From positions 592,001-656,000 of the forward strand of contig NC_061867.1 in assembly GCF_907164915.1 (NCBI RefSeq): a stretch of 64,000 bases of DNA. Direction: 5' to 3'. Positions 1 through 12,440 of the stretch are shown here, one piece after another (position 1 is the first letter of the stretch; the number at the start of each line of letters is the position of its first letter). The notes under the pieces were generated by a model. It had not been told where the DNA came from. It did not search any database and saw only the letters and a program-made list of their open reading frames with translations. The translations under genes and the position numbers were made by a program. This stretch comes from Impatiens glandulifera. Its lineage: Eukaryota; Streptophyta; Magnoliopsida; Ericales; Balsaminaceae.

Positions 1-217
1 ATTAAATATTTTAATGACAATTGACATCTCCTTAGCAATTGAAGATTTCGACTCAAATCTTCACCGCGACTAATTTTTCTGCAACCAATGTTGTTTTCTC
101 AAGTAATCAACAATTTTTAACAAAAACACAAATATCCAACAACTTTTTTAATGGTGGTTAGAGTTTCCTTCATATCTTCACAAATAGATTAGGTTAAACA
201 TTCTCAAAACATACTAT

Positions 218-425
218 GATACCACTAGTTGAGAAAAGATCTAATCTAAATACTTTATATATAAAGATATAATGGTAAAGAATAATAAAAAACAAAGATA
301 TAAAGAGGTTTGGCCAATAATGCCTAAATCCTCAGGGAGTCGTTCATTCTATTGATTTTCCATGGAATAATTGTCCAAAAAATCATAATTTACTATGTCT
401 CTATTTATAAAAGTACATAAAAATA
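218..425. repeat. Dispersed repeat, copy 1 (LTR-like)
   Basis: This stretch, starting 'gttgagaaaagatctaatct' and running through 'gagtcgttcattctattgat', recurs in diverged form at about 55242-55445. Two unlinked copies with the same internal order indicate a dispersed element, and the style (a 'tcctc.ggagtcgttc' block, then 'ctctatttata') resembles LTR ends of plant retrotransposons. Neither end could be defined and no coding part is present. Confidence 0.5.
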
Positions 426-1317
426 CAAAAGGCTCCAAAATCCAACCGTCTATATATTTTAAAATATATTTGAACAATTCATTTTTTTTTAATTGTCATG
501 AAAATTAAATATATTGTTTGAAAATATTTGCGGTTGTCTGTGGTTCAGGGATCAGATTTGATAAATAAAATAACATGTCAAAACTGTTGAATGATTTGCT
601 TTTCATAAATAGAATATTATAAATTATTTAATTAAATGAGTTAATTTATCAACTTATATTCTAGATGGAGTAATTATATATTATTGGACATTGTATGAAC
701 GGAAACAGAAAATACTGCTGCATGCTGAAGAAGACGGTGATAATGATCATGACTCATACATCACTATGAACAACTTGGAATATTTCATTTATTTATTAAC
801 TCTCATGAAAATAAAATATATTATAATATTAAAAACTATACAAACTCATCGAGGTATCTTAATGGAGATAGATGTCGTTACTAAAAAAACAAAAGAGCTG
901 TTTGAATACCGTTTAGAATTTATGGTTGTGGGTAGGGACGATAATGTAACGGATAATGAGTTTATCGTTTTTCAGAGTTTTTTTTTTATTATTATCCCGT
1001 TCAATTCGGTTAGGTTTCGGGGAATCCATGCAGACACAATTGTGCCATATTTTTAAAAAAATTATAAATATTTTTTTTTATATTATATATCGTAATATAT
1101 TAAAATATTATACTATTATAAAATAAAATAAAACTAATCTCTTATAAAATATAAAAAATAAATAACTATAGTAGTAATGTTTTATATTTAATTGTTTTTA
1201 TTAGTGTTCGGGATTGAATTGGGTTGAAATCGGATGTGCTTCCCGGGTCTATCGAGAAAAATCTCCCCCTAGTAGGCGGATTATATAATTCACCTCCCTA
1301 GTTTTGAGTTCCAATAC
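426..1317. other. AT-rich intergenic DNA upstream of P450-1
   Basis: No gene is seen. A 121-codon open frame at 691-1056 has low-complexity Ile/Phe-rich composition and no family resemblance, so it is not called. A short GC-richer patch near 995-1030 and another near 1205-1260 look like eroded transposon ends. Confidence 0.5.
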
Positions 1318-1325
1318 TATAAATA
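1318..1325 (+). promoter_or_regulatory. Probable TATA box of P450-1
   Basis: TATAAATA lies 85 bp upstream of the ATG at 1410. It is only 10 bp upstream of an earlier in-frame ATG at 1335, which would therefore probably lie at or before the transcription start. This favours 1410 as the translation start. Confidence 0.5.
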
Positions 1326-1409
1326 AAACTATAAATGAAAGAGATCGATGAACACATTGTATATGCAATATTATTCCCTTCTTCTCTCCTCTTCCTCCAG
1401 TTTCAAGTA

Positions 1410-3038
1410 ATGATGATCATTACTATAATATTACTACTGATTATCTCAGCTGGTCTCATAATCAATCTTCGAAAGAAGATGATCAAAAGACACGCGCCAC
1501 CGCAGCCGGCTGGGTCCTGGCCTCTAATAGGTCACCTCCATCTTTTAATGACCGGAGACATGATTATCCATGAGAAATTAGGTCTCCTCTCCGATAAATA
1601 CGGACCCACCTTTTCTCTCCGTTTGGGTTTTCATGAAACCCTCGTGGTTAACAATTGGCAAGTCGCAAAAGAATGTTTCACCACCAACGACGTAAACTTC
1701 GCAACCCGACCCAAGAGTCTAGCCATGAAGATCATGGCTTACAATCAGTCCATGATTGGAACCCTACCTTATGGACCCTATTGGCGTTCTCTTCGCAAGT
1801 TCATAGTCATTCATCTCCTTTCCAACCACAGGTTACAAATGTTGAAACATGTTCGTTTCTCCGAGATTGATTTCTTCACCAAAACCTTGTACCAAATGTG
1901 CCATGAAAATGGATCCCCTGTTTTAGTCGACCTCAAGGAGAAGTTTTCAGACATGACCACGAACATAATCACCAGAATCATTGCCGGAAAACGTTACGCC
2001 GGTGTCGACACCGAGGAGTCGAAACGGTTCCAAAAGGCGTTTGGAGAATTCACACATTTATCCGGCTTATTCGTAATCTCCGATGCTATTCCCTTCTTGG
2101 GCATGCTCGATGTACTAAACGGGAATTTGTCGAAAATGAAGAGAGTTGCGAAAGAAGTTGACAATGTGTTCTCTAAATGGGTGAATGAACATCGACTAAT
2201 TGGAGAACATGTCAAAGAGGAAGAAAATGACTTGATCCATGTTATGTTGGCACATCTTAAAGAGGGTGATCTCGCGAATATTGCTCGCGATAATAATATT
2301 GACAACGATACAATCATCAAGTCCACTTGTATGGTAAGTTGTTAGTTTTGTCTTAATATGATTAATCTTATACTACAAATTAAACAATGACTAATTTTGT
2401 AGGGTTTGGTTCTCGGAGGAAATGATACGACATCAATTACTATGACATGGGCATTGTGTTTCATTTTGAACAATCGCGACGTGTTACAAAAAGCACAAGA
2501 GGAACTTGACACGCATGTGGGCAGGCATCGTTTAGTAGAAGAATCAGACATAAAGAACCTTGTCTATCTTCAAGCCATTTTCAAGGAAACAATGAGACTA
2601 CAACCACCATCTCCTTTGTTTGTACCACGTGAAGCCATGGAAGATTGTAACTTAGCAGGATTTGATATCCCGGTTGGAACGCGTCTGATTGTGAATGTTT
2701 GGAAGATGCATCGCGATCCAAGTGTTTGGTCGGATCCACTTGTATTCAAGCCAGAGAGGTTTCTCTCGCAAAACAAGAACAATATCGACATAGCTGGTAA
2801 GAATTTTGAGATTTTACCATTTGGTTGTGGGAGGAGGATGTGTCCTGGAATCACATTTTCGCAACAAATAATGCACTTGGGTTTGGCTAGGGTTCTTCAA
2901 GTGTTTGAATTGGATACGGTCGGGGGCTTGCATGTCGACATGACCGAAATTCCGGGAATAACCGTAAAAAAATCTACACCTCTAGAGGTCTTGCTTAACC
3001 CTCGTCTATCTTTTGAGCTCATGAATGGCTTAGTTTGA
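1410..3038 (+). CDS. Cytochrome P450, CYP82-like (P450-1), intact
   Basis: Two exons, 1410-2333 and 2403-3038, with a 69-bp intron (GTAAGT...TAG, phase 0), encode about 519 residues, the usual size for a plant microsomal P450. An N-terminal hydrophobic anchor (MMIITIILLL) leads into a proline hinge (PPQPAGSWPLIG). Motifs in order: the C-helix YWRSLRKF; the I-helix GGNDTT near residue 313, at the start of exon 2; the K-helix ExxR near 370-373; PERF near 425; and the haem loop FGCGRRMCPG with the ligand Cys near 455. The intron position and overall sequence fit the CYP82 family of A-type P450s, ER-bound NADPH-dependent monooxygenases of specialised metabolism (phenolics, terpenoids, alkaloids). 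The substrate cannot be read from sequence. It is clearly diverged from P450-2 and P450-3, so it is the older duplicate. The start at 1410 gives a normal anchor and leaves room for a 5' UTR; ATG 1335 is the alternative. Confidence 0.93.
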
Positions 3039-6000
3039 TCCCCATGAACTAGCAACAAATAATTGTATTATAAAATAATTACCCATAATTGTATTTTGGT
3101 GTGTAATGTTGAAGCTCAGTGGGACCTAGACTTTTGTTTGGGTTCATAAATCAGTGGATGAATATATGAATAAACAAAGGACTTGTTTAATCAATCAAAT
3201 AAGGTCAATAAATCTGTCTATTAATGACTCCCATTCTCAGAAGAATCTTATTAAATATTCAAATCCATAAAGTTGAAAACATTATTTAAAAGATGTTAGT
3301 CGGTTAAAAATCATTATGGTGTACTAAAAGGTAACATCGATAATCATCATAAATTAACTCAAAGCAAATTAGTGGAAGATTGAAAAAAGGAAGTCATCTA
3401 TACTTAGAAAAAAGAATAAGAAGCATTCAATATGGAAGAGTAAAGCCACAACAACAATTCTTTATAGATAGTGCAGACCATTTTCTTTTATTAACTAATA
3501 AATAGGGTTGATAATGGGCGAAAAATGCTTCGCGTTTAACATCGTTTAACATCTCGCCTCATTCTATTTTGAGGATTTTTTTACTACTCCCGTTTGGTTT
3601 CGAGATTCTCCGTGGGATAGCGTTATGTCATATAATCTAAAAAAATATATTTCATAAAATTATATAAACATACATTTCAATATTATATATATTAAAATAT
3701 AAAGAAATAAATCTAACTAACAATTATAAAATATATGAGAAGAATAAATAAATATATTGGTAATGTTATATATTTATTTATGTTTCTATTCGGAACAAAA
3801 TTAAGTTGAAATAAGGGCCGAAAACATAAATACCATCCACGTCCATTTTCGTTTGGTTCCCAGGAAAAATGCCCCTATTTTGATTCAAAGAAACAACTTT
3901 CTCTCTTTGCTCAATTCATATATTTGGCTCTAAGAGCTGAAAAAAAAACAACTAATAATTCATAGGGTTAAGTCTTCACCAAGGATCATTTTTCAAAAAA
4001 ATAAATAAATTAATAAATAAATCATTCAACTCAAATTCTTATTATCCAACTTATTCAATCAAAACTAATTGTATCCAATTCGATTTCGTACTACATATAT
4101 ATATATATATAGACTGAGTTGAATACCCAAACTATTTTTTTTAATAAAATTAATTTATGCAATTAATTTCTCATGTTTAGAGTATTGATATGCTTTTTTA
4201 TCTATTTAATTTTGTTTTTATTCGCTTAATAAAGTTATATATATATATATATATATGACATGTTTAATAGTTTTTACTCGTTTAATACATTTATATTTTA
4301 TTTAATACTTTATGACCCAACTATGTTTATAATCACTAATTTAATAGTTTTATCCATTTAATATAATTTTAAGCTGTTTAACTTTTTTTTTTTTTTATCT
4401 ATTTATCAGTTTTGAATATATATATATATATATATAGTTCGATTTGATTATTTACCGATAAAATATTTATAGTTTTTGAATGAATGCACATTCAACCAAG
4501 TCAAAATAATTCACCCAAATTAGTCATTTGAGTTTGGTTTAATTATACGTTTATGACTAATTTAATACATTTTAAAATCTTTTAACACGTTAAATATATT
4601 TTTGACCCGATTAATACATTTTTAACAAGATTTTGAATGAAAGTCGATCATTCAATCCAAATCAAAATAACTTTATATGGACGAGTTAACCGACTAAAGA
4701 TTAAAAAAATAGATAGGAAGATAGTGAGGTAAGTGGAAAGTTTGAATTTAGGATGAACTCGACTTAATTTAATTGAGAGATCATGAGAATATGGGCAATC
4801 TTAACCGACTATATATTAAAAAATAAAAAATAGATAGGAAGATAATGAGGTAAGTGGAAAATAATGATAATGTGGAAGGAAGGAAAGAAGGATGGATGAG
4901 GCGTGAGTTGAAGGATTGATGATGAAAATGTAAGTGCTACTAATTAAAGTCAATTGAGGAGATGGGTGGAAGAAGATGTGCATGGAATGCTTCAATTTTA
5001 GACCACGAACTTTAATAGAAATTATTTATTGTTATATATTAGAACAATTAATGAGCATTTCGTTAACAATTTTAGACCACGAATTCTATCTCCTTTATTA
5101 TTAACCAATGAACAAATACGAGACTCGTAATTCATAAATGACCACCACATCAAAAGCATGAACAATAACAAGTACGACTATTATTTAAATTAAAAATTAA
5201 AAAAATTATTTTAAGAGAATTAGTATGACACTTCATAATCATGATTTTCGCTTCTATTTAAAGCGTATTCGGTGGAAATCGAATCCGTAACATTTTAGTC
5301 ACCTAGATCGATTTTTGTTTACCCTCTAAAATTATATAGTATTTTTAAAGAGAGTTTGCAATGGATTATTTAAGATTTTTATTAATTTTTTAAAAAAATT
5401 ATTATGTTTTTGAAAAAGTAGTTTATTTATATTAATTAGTTGAATTAATATATAATATTTTAGTTAAATATTTATTTAGTATAAAGAGAAGTGAGAGGGA
5501 GAGAGAATTTGAGAAAAGGGATGATGTGTCACCACAACACTGACTGGAAAAAAGGATAAATGGTGAGAAAATGATTATTTCGATCCTACCTTTATTTCAT
5601 TCATAAAATGACATTTATACACAAAAGTGAAGCATCACCCTCCACATTTGTTGATTTTTTTTCTTTGTACATGTGGTGGTGTCTTAGTGGATATAGGCAC
5701 TGCCTTAGTGGATACAGACACTGCTTGTATGAGTAACATCGAACTAACCGAGAAAATAAATGAAAAAAAGAAAAAAAAATAATTTTTTAACAAATCAAAT
5801 TGTGCAATGTTTTTTTCTCTCCCAAACCCTCAAACCCAATTATTTCTCTTTTGTGATCTAGTTCGTAATGGATGAGAAAATAAAGAAAAATGTTAGTTTT
5901 TTTTATTATTATTAAAATAAATGACACTATTTGAGGCTTTTTGTCATAATCTTAGAACCACTTGTTTTTCTTCACTTATGGTGGTTGATATATAATCATT

Positions 6001-6791
6001 ATTTGATAAAACCGATTAGTGGCAGCAGATTTCAGACATGAGATAACCATGCATAAACATTACATATATTAATTAAAAAAATACATAAACCACAAAGATA
6101 TTGGATTAGAGTTTTTATTATTTTATTTCAAAAAATGGAAATCTTAGGAAAAGTTAGGCACTAGAGATCAAAAAGGGACCAGAACAAAATATGCATAAGT
6201 ATGATATTTGTTTTTTAATTTTCAACCATAATTTACACGCTTACACGCTGAGAATCTTTTAGATATCTTCCCTAACCGCAAGTTTAGACTTTCTACTTTG
6301 TTCACCAATTTCTTGATTTTTTTAAGGACCACAATTAGCTAGCTAGTCAATAAATTTTTAATCAAAATCCCACTCTACATATTTTTTCTTAAAATAAAAA
6401 TCCCACTCTACAATATGTGAGGAAATTTTTTTCGAACAATACAAGACATAGTAAGAAGATTTTGTTTTCAAATATTTTATAATTATGCTCAATAAAATTA
6501 TCTCATTCTGTTAGTCCTACTTTTATCATGTATGCCAACATTATTCATTGATGAACTAAAACATATTAAGGCATGTATATGATCTATATGTTCATTTAAT
6601 TTCATATTTTTTTATAACATATTTTATTAATAGTTAAATTAATCAATTTTAATATTTCGGATGGAAAAGATAGAAAATGAAAAAAAAAACCATTTTGAAC
6701 ACATCACAGAAATATTAGTGTTATTAGTAATATTATGATCTAGTACACCCTCAAATTCAGAAATCATAAAATAGAAAAAAAATATTTCACT
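3039..6791. other. Gene-free AT-rich intergenic region
   Basis: No coding signal is seen. It contains short (TA)n tracts near 4100, 4236 and 4416, and a short GC-richer relic near 3500-3640 ('gataatgggcgaaaaatgc...') that looks like an eroded DNA transposon. Two similar 25-bp stretches ('taaccgacta..attaaaaa' with 'agataggaagat') near 4687 and 4803 suggest a local duplication. Confidence 0.5.
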
Positions 6792-6807
6792 TTGTATTTC
6801 CAGGTAC

Positions 6808-6810
<3 letters not shown>

Positions 6811-6861
<51 letters not shown>
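6811..6861. repeat. (TA)n microsatellite
   Basis: An uninterrupted TA-dinucleotide run at the left edge of duplication unit 1. The equivalent run in unit 2 (about 12463-12487) is shorter. Confidence 0.9.
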
Positions 6862-6864
<3 letters not shown>

Positions 6865-7577
6865 GTTTAATCCTGATTAATTGTTACTTAAAAAAACATT
6901 ATTTTTCCCTTTCAAGAAGATTTTAAAATTAACAAAACTCATTATAATATTCTTAAATAATTATTTTGTAGAAAGATGACAAGAGTTCAAATCTGATTCA
7001 TATATATCCCTAATTTGATGGTATCTCTTTGGACTTGGTGACAAACATAGATATATAGACAAAATGATGATGATTAAGTAACAAGCTGAATCCACATACA
7101 TGACAACCTAAACTTGGATAGATATCATTTATTTTAAACCATTCAAATTTTCAATTATCTAGAAATTCTATACTTATCTATTCGTTTATAAATATATAAT
7201 ATTAATAATTTATATATGATCAAATTGTAAAAGTAATACTTCTGGTTGGGTTATTAAGTATTTAGGATTTTATTTTAAATATCAAAATTGGGCATTAAGC
7301 AGCGTTAAAGTTATAAAAACGATTTTTTTTTAAATAATTTTAGACGATATTAACTTATTATCAACCTGACATTTATAAATAAATAAAATATTAATGTCAC
7401 TAATTTAACTATCGAATTTCAACGAAATGAGAATTTTAAAAATCAAATTTTAGATAATCGATAGTCAAAATCGCCACTTCCCTGAAATTCGGTGGTTAAA
7501 TAGTGACATAAATATTTTATTTATTTATAAATATTATTTAGGTTGAGTTCAAAATTTTATTTTTATATAACTTTTAA

Positions 7578-8320
7578 GGTAGTGTTTGATATGAATTAAT
7601 AAGATGTATAACACAATTTGGTAAACGAGTTCCTATAATTACAACACTTTTTTTTATATCACTTAATTTTTAATTTTTCATTCTCCTCTTTATTAATATT
7701 ATATATAACTTATTAATATATAATATATTAAATATATTTTATTTAGTTTTAATAATATTATTATTATATATAATTATTTTTAATATATATTTTTCTAAAT
7801 AGTTCAATATTTAATTAAAAATATTTATTTATTTTTATAACATTAATTTTATTAATTATTATTTTATATATTTACTAATATTATAAATAATATTATTTAT
7901 TATATATATTATTTTTATTTTAAGTTTATTTTATTATAATTATTAATAATATTTAAATTAAATAAATATAATTTACAATATATATTATAATTAAATTTTA
8001 TATTTTAATTAAAATTATATTAATTATTAAATAATAACGGTATAATAATTTATAATAATAAATAATATTATTTGTAATATAAGTAAATTTAAAAAATAAT
8101 AATAATAATTTAAAATTTATATTTATATTTATACAACTTATACTATATATTAAACACAAAATTATAAACCGTATACAACTTATATCATTTCTTATAATTC
8201 ATACCCAACGTCAATAATCTATACAACTTATACTACCCGTTACTATTTATATTTCATTAAAATTTATACATCTATACAATTTATATCCTATATAATTTGT
8301 ATCACTTACCAAACGCTACC
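7578..8320. mobile_element. Harbinger/Tourist-like non-autonomous element, copy 1
   Basis: The ends are imperfect inverted repeats: GGTAGTGTTTGATATG on the left, and the reverse complement of the right end reads GGTAGCGTTTGGTAAG. Both sides are flanked by TAA (7575-7577 and 8321-8323), the 3-bp TWA target duplication typical of PIF/Harbinger elements. The 743-bp interior is very AT-rich and non-coding. The same element is present at the matching place in unit 2, so it predates the duplication. Confidence 0.65.
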
Positions 8321-8739
8321 TAATAATAATAATAATCATTTTTAGAAAAGATGTTTTTTCAGCCTATACGAACAAAAAAAAATTATGTGACTCTTTAATT
8401 ATAAAAAATTAATTTATTTCTTTTATCTCAAAAATATAAATAATAAAAAAAAAATCTACATTGTTAATTCATAATTTTCCAAAAAAAATATTCAAACTCA
8501 CCCTAACTTCAATGATGGATAATCCATTAGTAAAAAAAACTTAAGTTAAGTTAAAGTGAGTTTAAAAAATAATTAAATAGACTTAAAATACATTAAAATA
8601 CAGTAAATATTTTATCAAAAGTTAATTAAATTTAAAAAAAAATAGAAAATTATATTATAATGTAATGATTACGTTGTTTTGTGTTTAAATAATTGTTATA
8701 ATCGAACTATTTTAAAATTAAATTTTTAAAAATAAAATA

Positions 8740-8740
<1 letters not shown>

Positions 8741-8819
<79 letters not shown>

Positions 8820-8820
8820 T
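8741..8820. repeat. (TA)n microsatellite abutting the P450-2 start
   Basis: About 80 bp of TA dinucleotide with one 'aa' interruption ends 28 bp upstream of the P450-2 ATG. In P450-3 the same place holds only a short TATATATAAATAAATA stretch, so the core-promoter region of the pseudogene has been expanded by microsatellite growth. Confidence 0.85.
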
Positions 8821-8848
8821 TTGCTTCTAATATTTGTGAAAATTAATA

Positions 8849-10488
8849 ATGGAGGAATATTTTCTCATAATTCTCTTGACTTTCTTAGCAGTAACCACCG
8901 TCATATGTCGGAAGAACAAAAGAACGGCATCGCTTCCGGTGCCGGCGCCGCCGCAGCCGACTGGTGCCTGGCCTCTGATAGGTCACCTCCATCTTCTCAT
9001 GAAAAACATGTTTGTCCATGATATACTAAGTGACATGTCCCATAAATACGGACCAACCTTCATTCTCCGTTTGGGATTTCACGAAACCCTAGTAATTAAC
9101 AATTGGGAAATCGCAAAAGAATGTTTCACAACCAACGACTTAACCTTCTCGACCCGTCCCAAGAATCTAGCCATGAAGATCATGGCCTACAATTAGTCCG
9201 TAATTGGAGTCGCACCTTATGGACCATATTGGCTTTCGCTTCGCAAGTTCATCACAGTTCATCTCCTTTCCAACCACAGGTTACAAATATTGAAACGTGT
9301 TCGTTTCTCTGAGATTGATTTGTTCATCAAAACCTTGTATCAATTGTATTGCCATCAAAACAGATCAGGGGATTATAAATCCCCTGTTTTAGTTGATCTC
9401 AAGGAGAAGTTTACAGACATGACTACCAATATAATAACCAGAATCATTGCCGGAAAACGTTATTACACCGCGGACATCACCGAGGAGTCCAAACCGAGGA
9501 GTCCAAACGGTTCCAAAGGGCATTGGGGGAATTCTCGCATCTATCTGGCTTATTCACAATATCAGATGCTATTCCATTCCTCGGCTGGCTGTTTATACTA
9601 AATGGAAATTCGGCTAAAATGAAGAAAGTTGCAAAAGAAATTGATCATGTGTTCTCTAAATGGGTAAATGAACACAAAGAGAGGAAGAGGTCACTTATTG
9701 GAGACATCATCAAAGAGGAAGAAAATGATTTCATCCATGTTATGCTCGATGATTTTGATGATGATACAGTTATTAAATCCACTTGTATGGTATGTCTAAA
9801 TGTTTGTTTGCTTATATTGTTCTTCACAAACTAAAAGATTGTCCTTTTTCAGGGTTTGGTTCTCGGAGGAAATGATACGACGTCGACTACTATGATATGG
9901 GCATTGTGTTTCGTTATGAACAACCGCGAGGTGTTACAGAAAGCACAAGAGGAACTTGACACTCATGTGGGGAAGCTTCGTCTAGTAGAGGAATCAGATA
10001 TACATAACCTTGTCTATTTGCAAGCTATTTTTAAAGAAACATTGAGATTGCAACCAACAGTTCCTTTGTTAGTACCACGTGAGGCGATGGAAGACTGTAA
10101 TGTAGCAGGTTTTGGCATCCGGGCTGGAACGCGTCTGCTTGTTAATGCGTGGAAGATGCATCGCGATCCAAGTGTTTGGTCAGAATCGCTAGCATTCAAG
10201 CCGGAGAGGTTTCTCATGCAAAACAAGAAGGTGGATGTAACAGGTAAGAGTTTTGAGCTTTTACCATTTGGTTGTGGGAGAAGGATGTGCCCTGGGATCA
10301 CATTTTCGCAACAGATAATGCACTTGGCTTTGGCCAGGCTTCTTCAAGTGTTTGAATTGGATACAGTTGGGGGATTGGGTGTTGATATGACTGAAACTTC
10401 AGGGCTAACTATCCAAAAAACTAAGCCACTAGAGGTCTTGCTTACTCCTCGTCTCTCTGAGGAGCTCATAATGAATGGTATGGTTTGA
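8849..10488 (+). pseudogene. Cytochrome P450, CYP82-like (P450-2), disrupted
   Basis: This is a near-identical paralogue of P450-3 with the same structure: exon 1 8849-9789, a 63-bp intron, exon 2 9853-10488. Two lesions break exon 1. A CAG codon has become TAG at 9194-9196, truncating the protein before the C-helix. A 14-bp tandem duplication (9480-9493 repeated at 9494-9507) then shifts the frame in the GKRY...EESK region. The C-helix WRSLR has also become WLSLR, losing a conserved Arg. Exon 2 is fully open and keeps GGNDTT, ExxR, PERF and FGCGRRMCPG, and the splice sites are intact. The lesions therefore look recent, after duplication. Transcripts could still be made, but no full-length P450 can be translated. 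Confidence 0.93.
9480..9507 (+). repeat. 14-bp tandem duplication causing a frameshift in P450-2
   Basis: The unit 'ccgaggagtccaaa' occurs twice in a row here and once at the matching place in P450-3 (around 16576). Fourteen is not a multiple of three, so the downstream frame is lost. This is typical of replication slippage. Confidence 0.95.
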
Positions 10489-12190
10489 ATCTAGAGCATG
10501 TGAATGATATGAAAATTCGAATTCATAACCTTTAGAATATGCGATCTTGTGCCAAGTCTTCAAATGAACTGTATTAACTAGTTGTAAACATTATAAAACC
10601 TCCACTTAATTTCTTGACTGGTCTCGAATAATCCTTACATATAATAATGTCTTTATTTTCTTCTTTAAATAAAACCAACCAAACATTATTTCATTCCCAT
10701 TCTTATTAAAACATTATTTCATTCCCATTCTTATCAAAACATTATATCATTTTCATATGATCAATCATATCACTCAAATTCAGTTTATTAAATAAAATAT
10801 TTAAATACTCTCTACTTTAATATATATATATATATATTATTATATATTAATACAATGTAACTATTTTTTTTTTTAAAATTATAAGGGTTTTATCATAAAT
10901 AAAGACTATTTGAATCTTAACTCGGTAAAATCTTGTTTAAGCTCATTCGTTAGTCTTAACGAAACGAGTTCAGATTTGTTTAAAAGATTGAAAATTTGAA
11001 CGAGTCAAACTTGAGACTTTAGATATTTGACCAGTCAGCTTACGAATATGTTCCTTTAGACGCTTATTATGGACTCGCAAACATGTTCATTTAAAGGTTC
11101 TTGAATATGTTTGTTTAAAAATAGTTTAAATGTAACCTGTAAATTATTATATTAAATCATATTTTTACTTCGATTAAAGGTTCTTGAATATGTTTGTTTA
11201 AAAATAGTTTAAATGTAACCTGTAAATTATTATATTAAATCATATTTTTACTTCGATTGATATTATCAATGAAATACTAAATTATTTGTTAAAAATAGTA
11301 TGCATATAAAAATATATATAGGTATATATATTTATAAACAAATAATTGGATTTCAAGTTAGCTTATGGATTATTTAATTTAATTTGTAGGCTCAACTTAA
11401 ACTAGGTCCAACCAAAATATCAAGATTTTTTGTTGTTGTTGTTGTTAATGAATCTCTGAAAGATAAGAAAAAAGGAAACTGAGGAAGAAAAAAAAGCAAG
11501 AGTTGGGATTGGTACAAGTCCACGAGAAATCAATTTTTAAGTATCTCTGTCTAAATAAATAAATAAGGATTAAACAGGAATAAGAGGATTCAAAGAAGAA
11601 GGTACTTCTCCTTCCTTTTTATCGGAAGAAATGGACGATCCAGACAAAATCAAGATCAAAGGATCGAATCTTGATTTTCTGAGATGAGGATGCTTGTGAG
11701 GAGCCCTATATCGAGTATGAGTGAGTCAAAACCAACGAAAAACTTTAAGAGAGAAACCACGATCTAGAGGAGCATGTGAAGACTTGGAGCTGCCTTGGAC
11801 CAATATAGGCCGCAACTTTTGGCTTGTGTTATTCTAAGTTAAAACCTAATTTGTATCGTAATAATTTTTTAGATTGTGTACCATAATCTAAACAAACTCT
11901 TAACAAGGTCTCTAAGTGAGCTATAAACAAACTCTTAAGGGGTTCATTCACAATACAAGTAAGAACAACTCGTGATCTCAACTAAAACTAAATATATATG
12001 AGCCAAACTCAAACTCAATCAATTATAAAAGCTTGAACCGAACTCGAATATATGTTAAACGAGCTCAGAACGAGCCTAAAATTATTCGGCTTGACTTGGC
12101 TCGACTCTTTATTACAACCCTACTTATAAATAAACTATAAAAACTAAACCTATTCATTTATTTATCCTAGGGTAGGTTGTTTTAAGAAAG
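10489..12190. other. Intergenic DNA after P450-2 with transposon relics
   Basis: The first ~180 bp align with the sequence downstream of P450-3 and then the two units diverge. From about 10900 to 12120, short GC-richer words ('gctcgactctttattacaac', 'cgagctcagaacgagc') resemble the termini of an eroded hAT-like element. No coding region is visible. Confidence 0.45.
11092..11258. repeat. 83-bp direct tandem duplication
   Basis: The sequence beginning 'taaaggttcttgaatatg' and ending 'tatttttacttcgat' occurs at 11092 and again at 11175. The copies look identical, which suggests a recent event. Confidence 0.85.
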
Positions 12191-12193
12191 TAA

Positions 12194-12377
12194 TGAAGAC
12201 AAATTCAACAATTAATTGATATATATACTTCAATGAATATAAGTTGGGGTAAGTATCAGCCAAAATGATAATAGTAATAGAAAATTACATTTATAAAAAT
12301 TCAATGAACTAAAACCAACTCTTATAAGCCTTAATTATCAGATCAAGCTTACGTTCATTGAAACCAGATCCTCATCC
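12194..12377 (-). pseudogene. Truncated relic of the petM 3' flank
   Basis: This segment matches the DNA immediately downstream of the petM stop codon (20281-20477), including 'gtatcagccaaaatgataat' and 'aactcttataagccttaat', in the same orientation. The match stops at the point that in petM is the stop codon and is followed by a heptamer array and then by the start of duplication unit 2. No petM coding sequence is left. It records the right-hand breakpoint of the P450 duplication. Confidence 0.85.
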
Positions 12378-12440
12378 TCATCCCTCATCCCTCATCCCTC
12401 ATCCCTCATCCCTCATCCCTCATCCCTCATCCCTCATCCC
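12378..12440. repeat. (TCATCCC)9 heptamer array at the duplication junction
   Basis: Nine perfect copies of TCATCCC stand between the petM relic and the start of duplication unit 2. Intact petM has a single TCATCCC at 20478-20484, which spans its stop codon and the last codons. The array therefore probably grew from that seed at or after the breakpoint. Confidence 0.95.

Noticed and set aside
691..1056. 121-codon plus-strand ORF
   Set aside because: Low-complexity Ile/Phe/Asp composition, no family features, AT-rich context and no promoter. Judged a chance ORF.
2570..2854. 95-codon-scale minus-strand ORFs antisense to P450 exon 2 (also at 10014 and 17097)
   Set aside because: They are mirror shadows of the conserved P450 coding strand and recur wherever exon 2 occurs.
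8849..10488. Reading P450-2 as a functional gene with an alternative start after the stop
   Set aside because: A start downstream of 9196 would lack the membrane anchor and still meet the 14-bp frameshift.
11410..11830. G+C-richer purine stretch after P450-2 ('gaagaaggtacttctccttc')
   Set aside because: Looked for a gene fragment, but no sustained frame or recognisable motif was found.
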